Source: Paracoccaceae bacterium (GTDB lineage Bacteria; Pseudomonadota; Alphaproteobacteria; Rhodobacterales; Rhodobacteraceae). Taken from it: a DNA stretch of 64,000 nt. The notes under the pieces were generated by a model. That model was given only the letters and a program-made list of their open reading frames with translations. It was not told the DNA's origin and ran no database searches. Position 1 is the stretch's first letter. Each line of letters starts with the position of its first letter. The DNA lies in contig WGNF01000003.1 of the NCBI GenBank assembly GCA_016124615.1, positions 744,001 to 808,000 of the forward strand. The letters are read 5' to 3'. This document shows positions 37,530 through 46,755 of this stretch, piece by piece. A program made the translations under genes and the position numbers.

Positions 37530-38519
37530 ATGTATGCACAGCTCGTGAAGTCCGAAGGGGCGAAATCCCGCGAGGAGATGTTGCCCGAAGAAATCGCCTT
37601 TCAGGATCGCATCGACCGGGGCGAGAAGATCGAGCCAAAGGAATGGATGCCCGAGGGCTATCGCAAGACCCTGATCCGCCAGATCGGCCAGCACGCGCAC
37701 TCTGAGATCGTCGGCCAATTGCCTGAGGCAAACTGGATCACCCGCGCCCCCACGCTCGAGCGCAAGGCGATCCTGCTGGCCAAGGTGCAGGACGAGGCGG
37801 GGCATGGGCTTTACCTCTATTCCGCCGCCGAGACGCTGGGCGTCAGCCGCGACGAGGTGATCCATCTGCTGCATACGGGCAAGATGAAATACTCGTCGAT
37901 CTTCAACTATCCGACCTTGAACTGGGCCGATATCGGCGCGGTGGGCTGGCTGGTCGATGGTGCCGCGATCATGAACCAGGTGCCGCTGCAACGCACCTCC
38001 TACGGGCCCTACAGCCGCGCGATGATCCGTATCTGCAAGGAAGAAAGCTTCCACCAGCGGCAGGGCTACGACATCATGATGAAGATGGCCGCGGGGACGC
38101 CCGAGCAAAAGGCGATGGCGCAGGATGCGCTCAACCGCTTCTGGTATCCATCGCTGATGATGTTCGGCCCGTCCGACAAGGACTCGGTCCATTCTGCGCA
38201 GTCGATGGCGTGGAAGATCAAGATCAACACCAATGACGAGTTGCGCCAGAAATTCGTCGACCAGACGGTGCCACAGGCGAAGTACCTCGGCCTCTCGGTC
38301 CCCGACGAGAACCTTGCCTGGAACGAGGACAAGGGCGGTTACGATTTTTCCGAGCCGGACTGGTCCGAGTTCTTCGAGGTGATCGCGGGCAACGGGCCGT
38401 GCAACGAGGAACGCCTGGGCGCCCGGGTCAAGGCCTGGGAAGACGGCGCCTGGTTCCGCGAGGGGCTGATGGCCCATGCCGAAAAAGCCGCCGCGCGCGC
38501 GCCCGTCGCCGCCGAATGA
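37530..38519 (+). CDS. paaA: Phenylacetyl-CoA epoxidase, catalytic subunit
   Basis: The 329-aa di-iron oxygenase subunit that epoxidises phenylacetyl-CoA. Ligand helices of the ferritin-like fold are seen at [27 protein letters not shown] (ExxH) and [14 protein letters not shown] (ExxH). The [11 protein letters not shown] segment is also conserved. GGGGAGG precedes the ATG at 37530. It heads paaABCDE, 17 bp after the thiolase gene. Confidence 0.97.
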   Translation: MYAQLVKSEGAKSREEMLPEEIAFQDRIDRGEKIEPKEWMPEGYRKTLIRQIGQHAHSEIVGQLPEANWITRAPTLERKAILLAKVQDEAGHGLYLYSAAETLGVSRDEVIHLLHTGKMKYSSIFNYPTLNWADIGAVGWLVDGAAIMNQVPLQRTSYGPYSRAMIRICKEESFHQRQGYDIMMKMAAGTPEQKAMAQDALNRFWYPSLMMFGPSDKDSVHSAQSMAWKIKINTNDELRQKFVDQTVPQAKYLGLSVPDENLAWNEDKGGYDFSEPDWSEFFEVIAGNGPCNEERLGARVKAWEDGAWFREGLMAHAEKAAARAPVAAE

Positions 38520-38571
38520 CCCGGCGGGCCTGCGGGCCCGCCCCATCACATTCCAGCTTTGGGAAAAACTC

Positions 38572-38856
38572 ATGTCCAGCGAATGGCCCCTTTGGGAAGT
38601 CTTTATCCGCGGCCAGCACGGCCTGAACCACCGCCACGTCGGCTCGCTGCACGCGCCCGATGCCGAGATGGCGATCCGCAACGCCCGCGACGTCTATACT
38701 CGCCGCAGCGAGGGCGTCTCGATCTGGGTGGTGAAGTCGAATGACGTCACCGCCTCGTCGCCTTCTGACAAGGGCCCGCTGTTCGATCCTTCGAACAGCA
38801 AGGTCTATCGTCACCCGACCTTCTTCGACATTCCCGAAGAAGTGGGGCACATGTGA
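38572..38856 (+). CDS. paaB: Phenylacetyl-CoA epoxidase subunit PaaB
   Basis: A 94-aa bridging subunit that links PaaAC heterodimers. WPLWEVFIRGQHGLNHRHVG, the ARDVYTRRSEGVSIWVV stretch and the C-terminal HPTFFDIPEEVGHM are diagnostic. It lies 52 bp after paaA; the gap contains a GGCGGGC / GCCCGCC hairpin that may adjust the paaA:paaB ratio. Its stop overlaps the paaC start. Confidence 0.96.
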   Translation: MSSEWPLWEVFIRGQHGLNHRHVGSLHAPDAEMAIRNARDVYTRRSEGVSIWVVKSNDVTASSPSDKGPLFDPSNSKVYRHPTFFDIPEEVGHM

Positions 38857-39647
38857 TGGGCGCGGCGGTGGAAACGGTCGACAGGACCGCATTCGTCGAA
38901 TGGCTGGAAAGGGTTGGTGATAGCGCGCTGATCCTAGGCCACCGGGTTTCGGAATGGTGCGGGCATTCGCCCGTGCTTGAAGAGGATATCGCGCTGGCGA
39001 ACCAGGCGCTTGACCTGATCGGGCAGTGCTCGCTCTGGCTCGAATATGCGGCCGAGGTCGAGGGCAAGGGGCAGACGGCGGATCATCTCGCCTATCGGCG
39101 CGATGCGTCGGCGTTTCGCAACCCGCTGCTGCTGGAACGCCCGAACGGGGATTTCGGGCACACCCTGATGCGGCAGTTTCTGTTTGACGCCTTCCACATC
39201 AAGCTTTTGCGCGCGCTCAAGGACTCGGCCGATGTGCGGGTCGCCGAAATCGCTGCGAAGGCCGAAAAGGAAGTTGCCTACCATCTGGAGCGGTCCGCCG
39301 ATCTGGTGGTCCGCCTGGGCGATGGCACGGCGACAAGCCATGCGCGTATGGCGGCGGCGCTGAAGGCTCTGTGGCCCTATACCGGGGAACTTTTCGCCGA
39401 TGACGCGGTGGACCGCGCGATGGCCGAGGCCGGGATTGCACCGCTGCCGTCAAGCCTGCGCGCCGCGTGGGAGGCAACGGTGAAGCTGGTGCTGGCCGAG
39501 GCAACGCTGGCGATGCCGGGCGAGGTCTGGCAGCACGGCGTCGGCCGGACCGGAGGCGGCAAGCAAGGCGTACATTCCGAACACCTGGGCTATATCCTTG
39601 CCGAGATGCAGTTCCTGCAGCGCGCCTATCCGGACGCGACCTGGTGA
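38856..39647 (+). CDS. paaC: Phenylacetyl-CoA epoxidase structural subunit PaaC
   Basis: A 263-aa ferritin-fold partner of PaaA that lacks the iron centre in characterised complexes. LILGHRVSEWCGHSPVLEED, ALANQALDLIGQ and GVHSEHLGYILAEMQFLQR near the C-terminus are family features. The ATG at 38856 shares one base with the paaB stop; a GTG one codon upstream is the alternative. It belongs to paaABCDE. Confidence 0.96.
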   Translation: MGAAVETVDRTAFVEWLERVGDSALILGHRVSEWCGHSPVLEEDIALANQALDLIGQCSLWLEYAAEVEGKGQTADHLAYRRDASAFRNPLLLERPNGDFGHTLMRQFLFDAFHIKLLRALKDSADVRVAEIAAKAEKEVAYHLERSADLVVRLGDGTATSHARMAAALKALWPYTGELFADDAVDRAMAEAGIAPLPSSLRAAWEATVKLVLAEATLAMPGEVWQHGVGRTGGGKQGVHSEHLGYILAEMQFLQRAYPDATW

Positions 39648-39651
39648 CATC

Positions 39652-40167
39652 ATGGCCGCCGCAAGCGTCGAGCAAATCTGGGGCTGGCTGTCGGAGGTGC
39701 CCGATCCGGAAATCCCCGTGATCAGCCTGACCGATCTGGGCATCATCCGTGGCGTCGAATGGCAGGGCGATACGGTCGTTGTCACCGTCACGCCGACCTA
39801 TTCCGGCTGCCCGGCGACCAGCATGATCAACCTCGACATCGAGGCCGCCTTGCGCGGCCGGGGTGTCGAGAAGCTGCGCCTTGAACGGCGGCTCTCTCCC
39901 GCCTGGACAAGTGACTGGGTCACCGAGGCGGGGCGCGAAAAGCTGCGCGCCTATGGCATCGCGCCGCCCATCGACGGCACTGCGGCCGACGGCCAGCTTG
40001 CGGGTCGCATCGCGCGGCTTTCAGGCAGCACGAACCTGACCGTCGCCTGCCCGCGCTGCGGCTCGACCAACACCGAAAAGATCAGCCAGTTCGGCTCGAC
40101 CCCCTGCAAGGCGAGCTATCGCTGCAAGGACTGCCTGGAACCCTTTGACTACTTCAAATGCATCTGA
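39652..40167 (+). CDS. paaD: Fe-S assembly-like factor PaaD
   Basis: A 171-aa protein thought to insert the iron-sulfur cluster into the epoxidase or its reductase. An N-terminal MIP18 domain (VPDPEIPVISLTDLGI, TPTYSGCPATSMI) is followed by a C-terminal zinc-ribbon-like segment (CPRCGSTNTEKISQFG, YRCKDCLEPF). It starts 4 nt after paaC. Confidence 0.95.
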   Translation: MAAASVEQIWGWLSEVPDPEIPVISLTDLGIIRGVEWQGDTVVVTVTPTYSGCPATSMINLDIEAALRGRGVEKLRLERRLSPAWTSDWVTEAGREKLRAYGIAPPIDGTAADGQLAGRIARLSGSTNLTVACPRCGSTNTEKISQFGSTPCKASYRCKDCLEPFDYFKCI

Positions 40168-40197
40168 GGATGCCCGACCTGACAGGGACGAACCCAA

Positions 40198-41274
40198 ATG
40201 GCACGCTTCCATCCGCTGAAAGTGACTGAGATCCGCCGCGAGACCCGCGATGCCGTGGTCGTTACCCTTGTTCCGCGCGACGAGGATCGCGCACTCTTCG
40301 ACTTCATACAGGGTCAGTATCTGACCTTCCGCCGCGATTTCGATGGCGAGGAGGTGCGCCGCAGCTATTCGATCTGCGCGGGGCTCGACGATGGCTGGCT
40401 CAAGGTTGGCATCAAGCGCGTCGATGGCGGCGCCTTCTCGACCTGGGCCAACGAGAACCTCGCGCCGGGGGATGAGATCGACGCGATGCCGCCGATGGGC
40501 CGCTTCCATACCGAACTCGATCCGACGGCGGCGCGGCACTACCTGGGCTTCGCCGGCGGCTCGGGCATCACCCCGGTGCTTTCGATCATTCGCACGGTGT
40601 TGGCGCGCGAGCCGAAGTCGCAGTTTACGCTGGTCTATGCAAACCGGCAGATCAGCTCGATCATGTTCCGCGAGGAGCTGGAGGATATCAAGAACACCTA
40701 TCTGGGCCGTTTCTCGGTGATCCATGTGCTCGAGCAGGAAGGGCAGGAAATCGACCTCTTCACCGGCCGCATCGACGCCGAAAAGATGGAGGGTCTGTTC
40801 GCCCATTGGCTCGACGCTTCGGCGATCGACACGGCCTTTATCTGCGGGCCCGAGCCTATGATGCTGGCCATCGCGGCCGCGCTGCGCGCCCACGGGATGA
40901 CCGACGATCAGATCAAGTTCGAGCTGTTCGCGTCGAGCCAGCCGGGCCGGGCCAAGGCGCGCGCGGTGTCGCAGGCCGCTGTCACGCCGGGTAGCGGCGT
41001 CATGGCGACGGTCACGCTCGACGGGACGACGCGCAGCTTCGAGATGGCGCGCGACGGCCAGTCGATCCTTGAGGCCGCGATCGCGGCCAAGATGGACGCG
41101 CCCTATTCGTGCAAGGCTGGCGTGTGTTCGACCTGCCGCTGCAAGGTGCTCAAAGGCGAGGTCGAGATGGCGGTGAACCACGCGCTTGAGGATTACGAGG
41201 TTCGCGCGGGCTATGTGCTCAGCTGCCAGGCCCATCCGGTCAGCGACGATGTCATCGTGACCTACGACGAATGA
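40198..41274 (+). CDS. paaE: Phenylacetyl-CoA epoxidase reductase PaaE
   Basis: A 358-aa NADPH-dependent reductase that feeds electrons to PaaA. A ferredoxin-NADP reductase-type FAD domain (RRSYSICAGLDDGWLKVGIK) and NAD domain (GFAGGSGITPVLSIIRTVL) are followed by a C-terminal plant-type 2Fe-2S ferredoxin (CKAGVCSTCRCK plus a distal LSCQ Cys). Its length matches the E. coli protein (356 aa). It lies 30 bp after paaD. Confidence 0.96.
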   Translation: MARFHPLKVTEIRRETRDAVVVTLVPRDEDRALFDFIQGQYLTFRRDFDGEEVRRSYSICAGLDDGWLKVGIKRVDGGAFSTWANENLAPGDEIDAMPPMGRFHTELDPTAARHYLGFAGGSGITPVLSIIRTVLAREPKSQFTLVYANRQISSIMFREELEDIKNTYLGRFSVIHVLEQEGQEIDLFTGRIDAEKMEGLFAHWLDASAIDTAFICGPEPMMLAIAAALRAHGMTDDQIKFELFASSQPGRAKARAVSQAAVTPGSGVMATVTLDGTTRSFEMARDGQSILEAAIAAKMDAPYSCKAGVCSTCRCKVLKGEVEMAVNHALEDYEVRAGYVLSCQAHPVSDDVIVTYDE

Positions 41275-41293
41275 CGGCTCGGGAGAGGAAACC

Positions 41294-42034
41294 ATGTCCG
41301 ACACGATGAATATCGAGGAATATCTCGCCCAGGGCGGCGTGCTGACGGCACCCGGCAACGTGCCCGCCCGCTATCGCGGCGAGCTGATGCGCTTGATGTC
41401 GAGCTTTGTCGACAGTGAACTGGCGGCCTCGGCGGGCTTTGCCGATGCGATCAACTTCGCGCCCGGCATCAAGGAGCGGATCGCCGCGAGCCGGATCACG
41501 CTGGAAAAGGCCGACCATGCAGAGCGCGTGCTGAACGTGATGGCGGATTTCGGCACCGACGTGGCGCGCTATCAGACCAGTCATGACTGGGCCGCCCGCG
41601 CGGCACGCGATGCGGATCTGGGCACGGCGCGGCAGGCCGGCGACATGCGGCTTTCGGTCTTTCACTACCCGGTGACGGGCTGGGCCGATGCGGTGGTCAT
41701 GAACGTCCTGCAGGGCCTTGCGACCGGCGTGCAGATGACCGAGCTGACCCGCGTTTCCTACGGCCCGCTGGCCGAGGTGTTTCGCGCCATCGCACCCCGC
41801 GAGGCGCGCCATGCCGCGTTGGGCATCGAGGGTCTCGAAAAGCTTGGCGCCAGCGACGAGGTCCGCGCAGCCGCTGCCTATTGGCGCCCGCGCGTCGCGG
41901 CGGGTTTCGGCCTTGCCGGCTCGCACCGCTTCGCGACGTTGCTCAAGTTTGGCCTGCGCCATGCTCCGAACGAGGAACTGCTCGCCCGATGGGAAACGCT
42001 GGTTGGCGAACATCTGGCCGCGTGCGGCCTTTGA
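41294..42034 (+). CDS. Extra PaaA-like ferritin-fold protein in the paa operon
   Basis: A 246-aa protein that I align by eye with PaaA. SFVDSELAASAGF matches the first ligand helix, TLEKADHAERVLNVM the second, TRVSYGPLAEVF the conserved SYGP segment and APREARHAALG the third (ExxH). At the second helix PaaA has DEAGH, while this protein has EKADH, so one expected iron-ligand Glu is replaced by Lys. It is about 80 residues shorter than PaaA. It belongs to the PaaA/PaaC family in a broad sense, but it is not part of the E. coli set. It lies 19 bp after paaE and 22 bp before paaZ, so it is an operon member. Role unknown. Confidence 0.75.
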   Translation: MSDTMNIEEYLAQGGVLTAPGNVPARYRGELMRLMSSFVDSELAASAGFADAINFAPGIKERIAASRITLEKADHAERVLNVMADFGTDVARYQTSHDWAARAARDADLGTARQAGDMRLSVFHYPVTGWADAVVMNVLQGLATGVQMTELTRVSYGPLAEVFRAIAPREARHAALGIEGLEKLGASDEVRAAAAYWRPRVAAGFGLAGSHRFATLLKFGLRHAPNEELLARWETLVGEHLAACGL

Positions 42035-42056
42035 CGAAACAAGCAAGGAAATACTC

Positions 42057-44123
42057 ATGACCACCCCGCGCCGTCTTGAAAGCTATGTCTGCGGTCGCTG
42101 GACCCCCGGCGAGAAAGAGGGGCAGGTGCTTCTCGATGCCGCCACGGGTGCGCCGGTGGCCCGGATCGATTCCTCGGGGATCGACTTTGCCGCGACGCTT
42201 GCGCATGGGCGCGAGGTCGCCGGCCCAAAGCTGCGCAGGATGTCGTTTCACGAGCGCGCGGGGATGCTCAGGGCGCTCGGCCAGGCGCTGATGGCGCTCA
42301 CCGAGGAGTTCTACGCCGAGAGCCTGCACACCGGCGCCACCCGCGCCGATGGCTGGATCGACATCGAGGGGGGCATCGGCACGATGCTGACCTTCGCTTC
42401 GAAAGGGCGGCGGGAGCTGCCAAATAGCCGCGTGCTGACCGATGGCACGGTGGAGCCGCTGTCGCGCGACAATACCTTTGCCGCGCAGCACATCCTGACG
42501 CCGCTGCAGGGCGTGGCCGTGCACATCAACGCCTTCAACTTCCCGGTCTGGGGGATGCTGGAAAAGATTGCGCCGACGCTTCTGGCGGGGGTGCCCTGCG
42601 TGGTCAAACCGGCGTCGCAATCAGCCTATCTGACCGAGCTTGTGACCCGGCGGATCATCGAGACCGGCATTCTGCCCGAGGGCGCGCTGCAGCTGATCTG
42701 CGGATCGGTGGGTGACATGCTCGACCACCTGACGGGGCAGGATGCAGTGACCTTCACCGGTTCGGCGACGACCGGCCGCAAGCTCAAATCGCATCCGGCT
42801 GTTGTGGCGAATTCGGTGCGCTTCACCATGGAGGCGGACAGTCTGAACGCCTCCATCCTCGGGACCGACGCGATGGCGGGTACGCCGGAATTTGACCTGT
42901 TCGTCAAGGAAGTCGCGCGCGAGATGACGGTGAAGGCGGGGCAGAAGTGCACCGCGATCCGCCGCGTCATCGCGCCGCGCGGACAGGTCGAGGCGCTGGT
43001 TGCGGCGCTTGGCGATCGGCTGGGCAAAACCGCCGTGGGCCTGCCGGGTGAAGAGAGTACAAGGATGGGCGCGCTGGCCTCGCTCGATCAGCGCGAAGAG
43101 GTCCGCGCGCGGATCCGGGAACTGCAGGCCGGTGCCGAGATCGTCTCAGGCGATCCGGATGCGGTGCATGTCGCCTCGGGTGACGCGGGCAAGGGCGCCT
43201 TCCTCAACCCGGTCCTGCTTTATGCCGATCGCCCGTTCGAGGCGACCGCGGTGCATGAGGTCGAGGCCTTCGGCCCGGTCGCCACCGTGATGCCCTATGA
43301 CGGGATCGACGAGGCGTTGCGCTTGGCGCAGATGGGCAAGGGCTCGCTCGTGTCTTCGGTCTTCACCGACGATCCGGGGATTGCCGAAGAGGTCGTGCTG
43401 GGCGTGGCGCCGTTCCACGGGCGCGTGCTGATCGGCAACCGCACCTCGGCGAAAAGCTCGACCGGGCATGGTTCGCCGCTTGCCCCGCTGGTTCATGGTG
43501 GCCCCGGTCGCGCGGGGGGCGGTGAAGAGATGGGGGGCATCCGCGGGGTCACGCATTACATGCAACGCACTGCCGTGCAGGGCGCGCCGAGGCTGCTTTC
43601 GGCGGTCACCGGGCGCTGGATCGAGGGCGCCGCGGTGCAACAGGGCGTGCATCCGTTCCGCAAGTCGCTGGCCGAGCTGAAGATCGGTGATCAGCTGGTA
43701 ACCGCTGCGCGGCAGATCACGCTTGAAGATGTCGAGCATTTTGCGCAATTCACCGGCGACACCTTCTATGCCCATATGAATGCCGAGGCGGCCAGGGCCA
43801 ACCCGTTCTTCGATGATCGTGTGGCGCACGGCTATCTGGTCGCCTCCTTCGCCGCGGGCCTGTTTGTCGAGCCCAATCCGGGCCCGGTGCTGGCGAATTA
43901 CGGCGTCGACAATCTGCGCTTCGTGACGCCGGTCTATTTCGGTGACAGCCTGCGTGTGCGGCTGACCTGCAAGGAGATCAACCCGCGCGAAAATGCCGAG
44001 CATGGCGAGGTGCGCTGGGATTGCCAGGTCACCAACCAGAAGGGCGAGGTTGTTGCGCAATACGATGTGCTGACGATGGTGGCCAAGCACTGGCCGCTCG
44101 CCTCGGCAGAGGCCGCCGAATGA
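42057..44123 (+). CDS. paaZ: Oxepin-CoA hydrolase / 3-oxo-5,6-dehydrosuberyl-CoA semialdehyde dehydrogenase
   Basis: A 688-aa bifunctional ring-opening enzyme. The N-terminal aldehyde dehydrogenase has catalytic Cys in AGQKCTAIRRV and Glu in FTMEADSLN. The C-terminal MaoC-type hotdog hydratase is seen at FTGDTFYAHMNAEAARANPF and DRVAHGYLVASFAAG. Length agrees with E. coli PaaZ (681). AAGGAA precedes the ATG at 42057. It is the last gene of the forward paa operon. A convergent TetR gene follows, with a 105-bp gap in which I recognise nothing. Confidence 0.96.
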   Translation: MTTPRRLESYVCGRWTPGEKEGQVLLDAATGAPVARIDSSGIDFAATLAHGREVAGPKLRRMSFHERAGMLRALGQALMALTEEFYAESLHTGATRADGWIDIEGGIGTMLTFASKGRRELPNSRVLTDGTVEPLSRDNTFAAQHILTPLQGVAVHINAFNFPVWGMLEKIAPTLLAGVPCVVKPASQSAYLTELVTRRIIETGILPEGALQLICGSVGDMLDHLTGQDAVTFTGSATTGRKLKSHPAVVANSVRFTMEADSLNASILGTDAMAGTPEFDLFVKEVAREMTVKAGQKCTAIRRVIAPRGQVEALVAALGDRLGKTAVGLPGEESTRMGALASLDQREEVRARIRELQAGAEIVSGDPDAVHVASGDAGKGAFLNPVLLYADRPFEATAVHEVEAFGPVATVMPYDGIDEALRLAQMGKGSLVSSVFTDDPGIAEEVVLGVAPFHGRVLIGNRTSAKSSTGHGSPLAPLVHGGPGRAGGGEEMGGIRGVTHYMQRTAVQGAPRLLSAVTGRWIEGAAVQQGVHPFRKSLAELKIGDQLVTAARQITLEDVEHFAQFTGDTFYAHMNAEAARANPFFDDRVAHGYLVASFAAGLFVEPNPGPVLANYGVDNLRFVTPVYFGDSLRVRLTCKEINPRENAEHGEVRWDCQVTNQKGEVVAQYDVLTMVAKHWPLASAEAAE

Positions 44124-44228
44124 GCCGGGCCGGTTTCTGCATCCCGAGACGCTGGTGACCAGTGGGGTGCTCGTCGGGCCGATGGTCTACGGCCGGGGCG
44201 CCGTGCGGTGCGACGGCATCATGCGGGT

Positions 44229-44828
44229 TCAGTGCACGACCTTGATCCCCTCGAGGATCAGGGTCGTCGCCACGTCGGCGTAGTCGTCACGGCTGATCCG
44301 GCCGCCTTCCTTGAACCACATGTAGACCCAGTTCATCATGCCGAACAGCGACATGGTGACCGGGGTAAGCAACGGCCGTTCGGGATTGTCGAGGTCGGGA
44401 TTGATCTCTCGCAGAACCGCCGCAAAGCGCCGAACGATCCGGCGCTCGATCGACAGGATCGCGGCCTTTTGCTCGACCGACAGCGCCGAAGTCGCGTTAA
44501 GCTGCACTTTGTGCTCGTTGTCGGCGCCGCGATAGTTTTCGAGCACGGCCCCCACGAGTTGGCGCAGCCGTTGCGGCAGCGGCAAGTCCGGATCCTCCGC
44601 CGCTGCGATGGCGGTGTCGAGATCTTCGAGATGGGAGGTGATGATCGCAAAGATCAGCGCATCCTTGCTGGGATAGTAGTGATAGAGAAGCGCCTTCGAA
44701 ACCTGGCCGTGCGCGGCGATTTGCGCCATCGAAGCCTTTTCCATGCCCTGTTCGGCAAAGACCGCCGCGGCGTGTTCCAGCAGGCCGCGCCGTTTCTCTT
44801 CAAAGTCTGTCGCTCGTGTGCGGGCCAT
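44229..44828 (-). CDS. paaR: TetR-family regulator, PaaR type
   Basis: A 199-aa repressor. The N-terminal HTH is typical (GLLEHAAAVFAEQGMEKASM, QVSKALLYHYYPSKDALIFA). The C-terminal half (NATSALSVEQKAAILSIERR, VTMSLFGMMNWVYMWFKEGG) resembles TetR regulators found with phenylacetate genes. It probably binds the ACCG-N6-CGGT dyads at 36240 and 47597 and responds to an aromatic CoA ester; this is inference. It lies between paaZ and paaK. Confidence 0.85.
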   Translation of the reverse strand: MARTRATDFEEKRRGLLEHAAAVFAEQGMEKASMAQIAAHGQVSKALLYHYYPSKDALIFAIITSHLEDLDTAIAAAEDPDLPLPQRLRQLVGAVLENYRGADNEHKVQLNATSALSVEQKAAILSIERRIVRRFAAVLREINPDLDNPERPLLTPVTMSLFGMMNWVYMWFKEGGRISRDDYADVATTLILEGIKVVH

Positions 44829-44895
44829 GGTGTCCCTTCAGGCCGTTCCTGTTGTATGCGCAAGGCGGAACGGGGAGTGCCTTGCCGAAAGAGAT

Positions 44896-44913
44896 GGGGG
44901 GCAATTGCCCCCC
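44896..44913. terminator. Perfect palindromic hairpin between paaR and paaK
   Basis: GGGGGGCAATTGCCCCCC is an 18-nt perfect palindrome. A second hairpin (GCGGCGG / CCGCCGC, 44931-44951) lies closer to the paaK stop. Together they probably end the paaK transcript before paaR. Confidence 0.6.
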
Positions 44914-44966
44914 GGTCGTTTAGCTGCTTCGCGGCGGGCTGTCACCGCCGCCGGTCGCATGGGCGG

Positions 44967-46277
44967 TCATTCCTTGGGTCTGTTGTCGAGAACCCGCTTC
45001 GCCTTGCCTTCCGAGCGGGCGATGACGTTCGGATCATTGACCTCGATCCGGGTCGAGACGCCGACCACGCTCTTGATGTGATGGGCGAGTTCCTTGGCCG
45101 AGGCCGCGCGGGCGCTCTCGTCCGCCCTGTCCGGGGTGCATTCGACATGGACGGTCATGGTGTCCATCCGACCTGATCGGGTCAGCTCGATCTGGAAATG
45201 CGGTGCAAGACCCGCACATTTCAGAATCTGCTCCTCGATCTGGGTCGGGAAGACGTTCACGCCGCGCAGGATGATCATGTCGTCCGAGCGCCCGGTGATC
45301 TTTTCGATCCGGCGCATCGAGCGTGCGGTACCCGGCAGCAGCCGCGTCAGGTCGCGGGTGCGGTAACGCACCATCGGCAGACCTTCCTTGGTCAGCGTGG
45401 TGAAAACCAGCTCGCCCATCTGGCCGTCCGGCAACACCTCGCCCGTCACCGGGTCGATGATCTCGGGGTAGAAGTGATCTTCCCAGATGTGCAGCCCGTC
45501 CTTGGTCTCGACGCATTCCTGCGCGACGCCGGGGCCCATCACCTCGGACAGGCCATAGATGTCGACGGCCTGCATGTTGAAGGCGTCCTCGATCTCTTGG
45601 CGCATCGCGTTGGTCCAGGGCTCGGCGCCGAAGATGCCGATCTCGAGCGAACTTTCGCGCGGGTCGAGACCCTGACGGCGGAATTCATCGAGGATCGAGA
45701 GCATGTAGCTTGGCGTCACCATGATGATGCGTGGCTTGAAGTCATTGATGAGCGTCACCTGCCGCTCGGTCATCCCGCCCGAGATGGGCACCACGGTGCA
45801 ACCCAGCCGTTCTGCGCCGTAATGCGCGCCCAGACCGCCGGTGAAGAGCCCATAGCCGTAGGCGTTGTGCAGCATGTCGCCCGGGCGCCCACCGGCGGCG
45901 CGGATCGAGCGTGCGATCAGGTTGGCCCAGACGTCGATGTCATTCGCGGTATAGCCCACCACGGTCGGTTTGCCGGTGGTGCCCGACGAGCCGTGGATGC
46001 GGACCAGCTTGGGCTGCGGCACCGCGAACATGCCGAAGGGATAGGTGTCGCGCAAATCCTGCTTGCAGGTGAAGGGGAACTTGCCGATGTCGGCGAGGGA
46101 TTTCAGATCCTCCGGATGAACGTCGTGTTCAATGAATCGCTTGCGGTAGAACGGCGAATTCTCGAAGGCGTGCTTGAGCGAGCGCTTCATGCGGTGGAAC
46201 TGCAGCGCCTCGATCTCATCGCGCGATGCGGTTTCGATCGGGTCGAGTTCTTTCGGGTTCGGGGACAGTCCTTGCAT
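44967..46277 (-). CDS. paaK: Phenylacetate-CoA ligase
   Basis: A 436-aa ATP-dependent ligase that activates phenylacetate to phenylacetyl-CoA. The nucleotide loop is HGSSGTTGKPTVVGYT; FGAEPWTNAMR, YGLSEVMGPG and YRTRDLTRLLPG follow, and the C-terminal lid includes GRSDDMIILRGVNVFP. The ATG at 46277 has GGGAGGAAA upstream. It is the last gene of the leftward unit paaG-paaI-paaK. Confidence 0.97.
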   Translation of the reverse strand: MQGLSPNPKELDPIETASRDEIEALQFHRMKRSLKHAFENSPFYRKRFIEHDVHPEDLKSLADIGKFPFTCKQDLRDTYPFGMFAVPQPKLVRIHGSSGTTGKPTVVGYTANDIDVWANLIARSIRAAGGRPGDMLHNAYGYGLFTGGLGAHYGAERLGCTVVPISGGMTERQVTLINDFKPRIIMVTPSYMLSILDEFRRQGLDPRESSLEIGIFGAEPWTNAMRQEIEDAFNMQAVDIYGLSEVMGPGVAQECVETKDGLHIWEDHFYPEIIDPVTGEVLPDGQMGELVFTTLTKEGLPMVRYRTRDLTRLLPGTARSMRRIEKITGRSDDMIILRGVNVFPTQIEEQILKCAGLAPHFQIELTRSGRMDTMTVHVECTPDRADESARAASAKELAHHIKSVVGVSTRIEVNDPNVIARSEGKAKRVLDNRPKE

Positions 46278-46305
46278 GGTTTCCTCCCTGATCATGCGGG
46301 TCCGG

Positions 46306-46755
46306 TCAGCCTTCGACCGGTAGGTGAGTGCCCTTGACGCTGCGCGAATGGCCGCGGAATTCGGCCACGTGCTCACCGTTCTGGTTGGTGATGCGTATGT
46401 CGTAGATCCCCGAGCGGCCGCGGCGCGAAACCTCCTGTGCCGTGGCCGTCAGCCGGTCTCCCATCCGGCATGGCAAAAGATAGGTGATCGAGCAGTGCTG
46501 CGCCACGACGAGCTGATTGTAAGCGTTGCAGGCAAAGGCGAAGGCGCTGTCGGCCAGGGTGAAGATATAGCCGCCGTGGCAGGTGCCGTGGCCGTTCGAC
46601 ATTGCCTCGGTGACGGTCATCGACAGCGTGGCTTCGCCCGGTGCGACGTGATCGAGGCTCATGCCGAGGCGTTGGCTGGCGGAATCTTCGTTCCACATCG
46701 CACGAGCCGAGGCTTCAGCGATCTCTTGCGGCGTCATTTCAGAAACCTGTTTCAT
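46306..46755 (-). CDS. paaI: Hotdog-fold hydroxyphenylacetyl-CoA thioesterase
   Basis: A 149-aa thioesterase that rescues CoA from dead-end phenylacetate intermediates. SNGHGTCHGGYIFTLADSAF is the PaaI active-site helix, with Asp in TLAD. The start at 46755 overlaps the paaG stop (ATGA), indicating coupling. It lies 28 bp upstream of paaK. Confidence 0.95.
   Translation of the reverse strand: MKQVSEMTPQEIAEASARAMWNEDSASQRLGMSLDHVAPGEATLSMTVTEAMSNGHGTCHGGYIFTLADSAFAFACNAYNQLVVAQHCSITYLLPCRMGDRLTATAQEVSRRGRSGIYDIRITNQNGEHVAEFRGHSRSVKGTHLPVEG

Noticed and set aside
44124-44228. Possible gene fragment between paaZ and the TetR gene
   Set aside because: A short open stretch without start, ribosome site or recognisable motif; too short to call.
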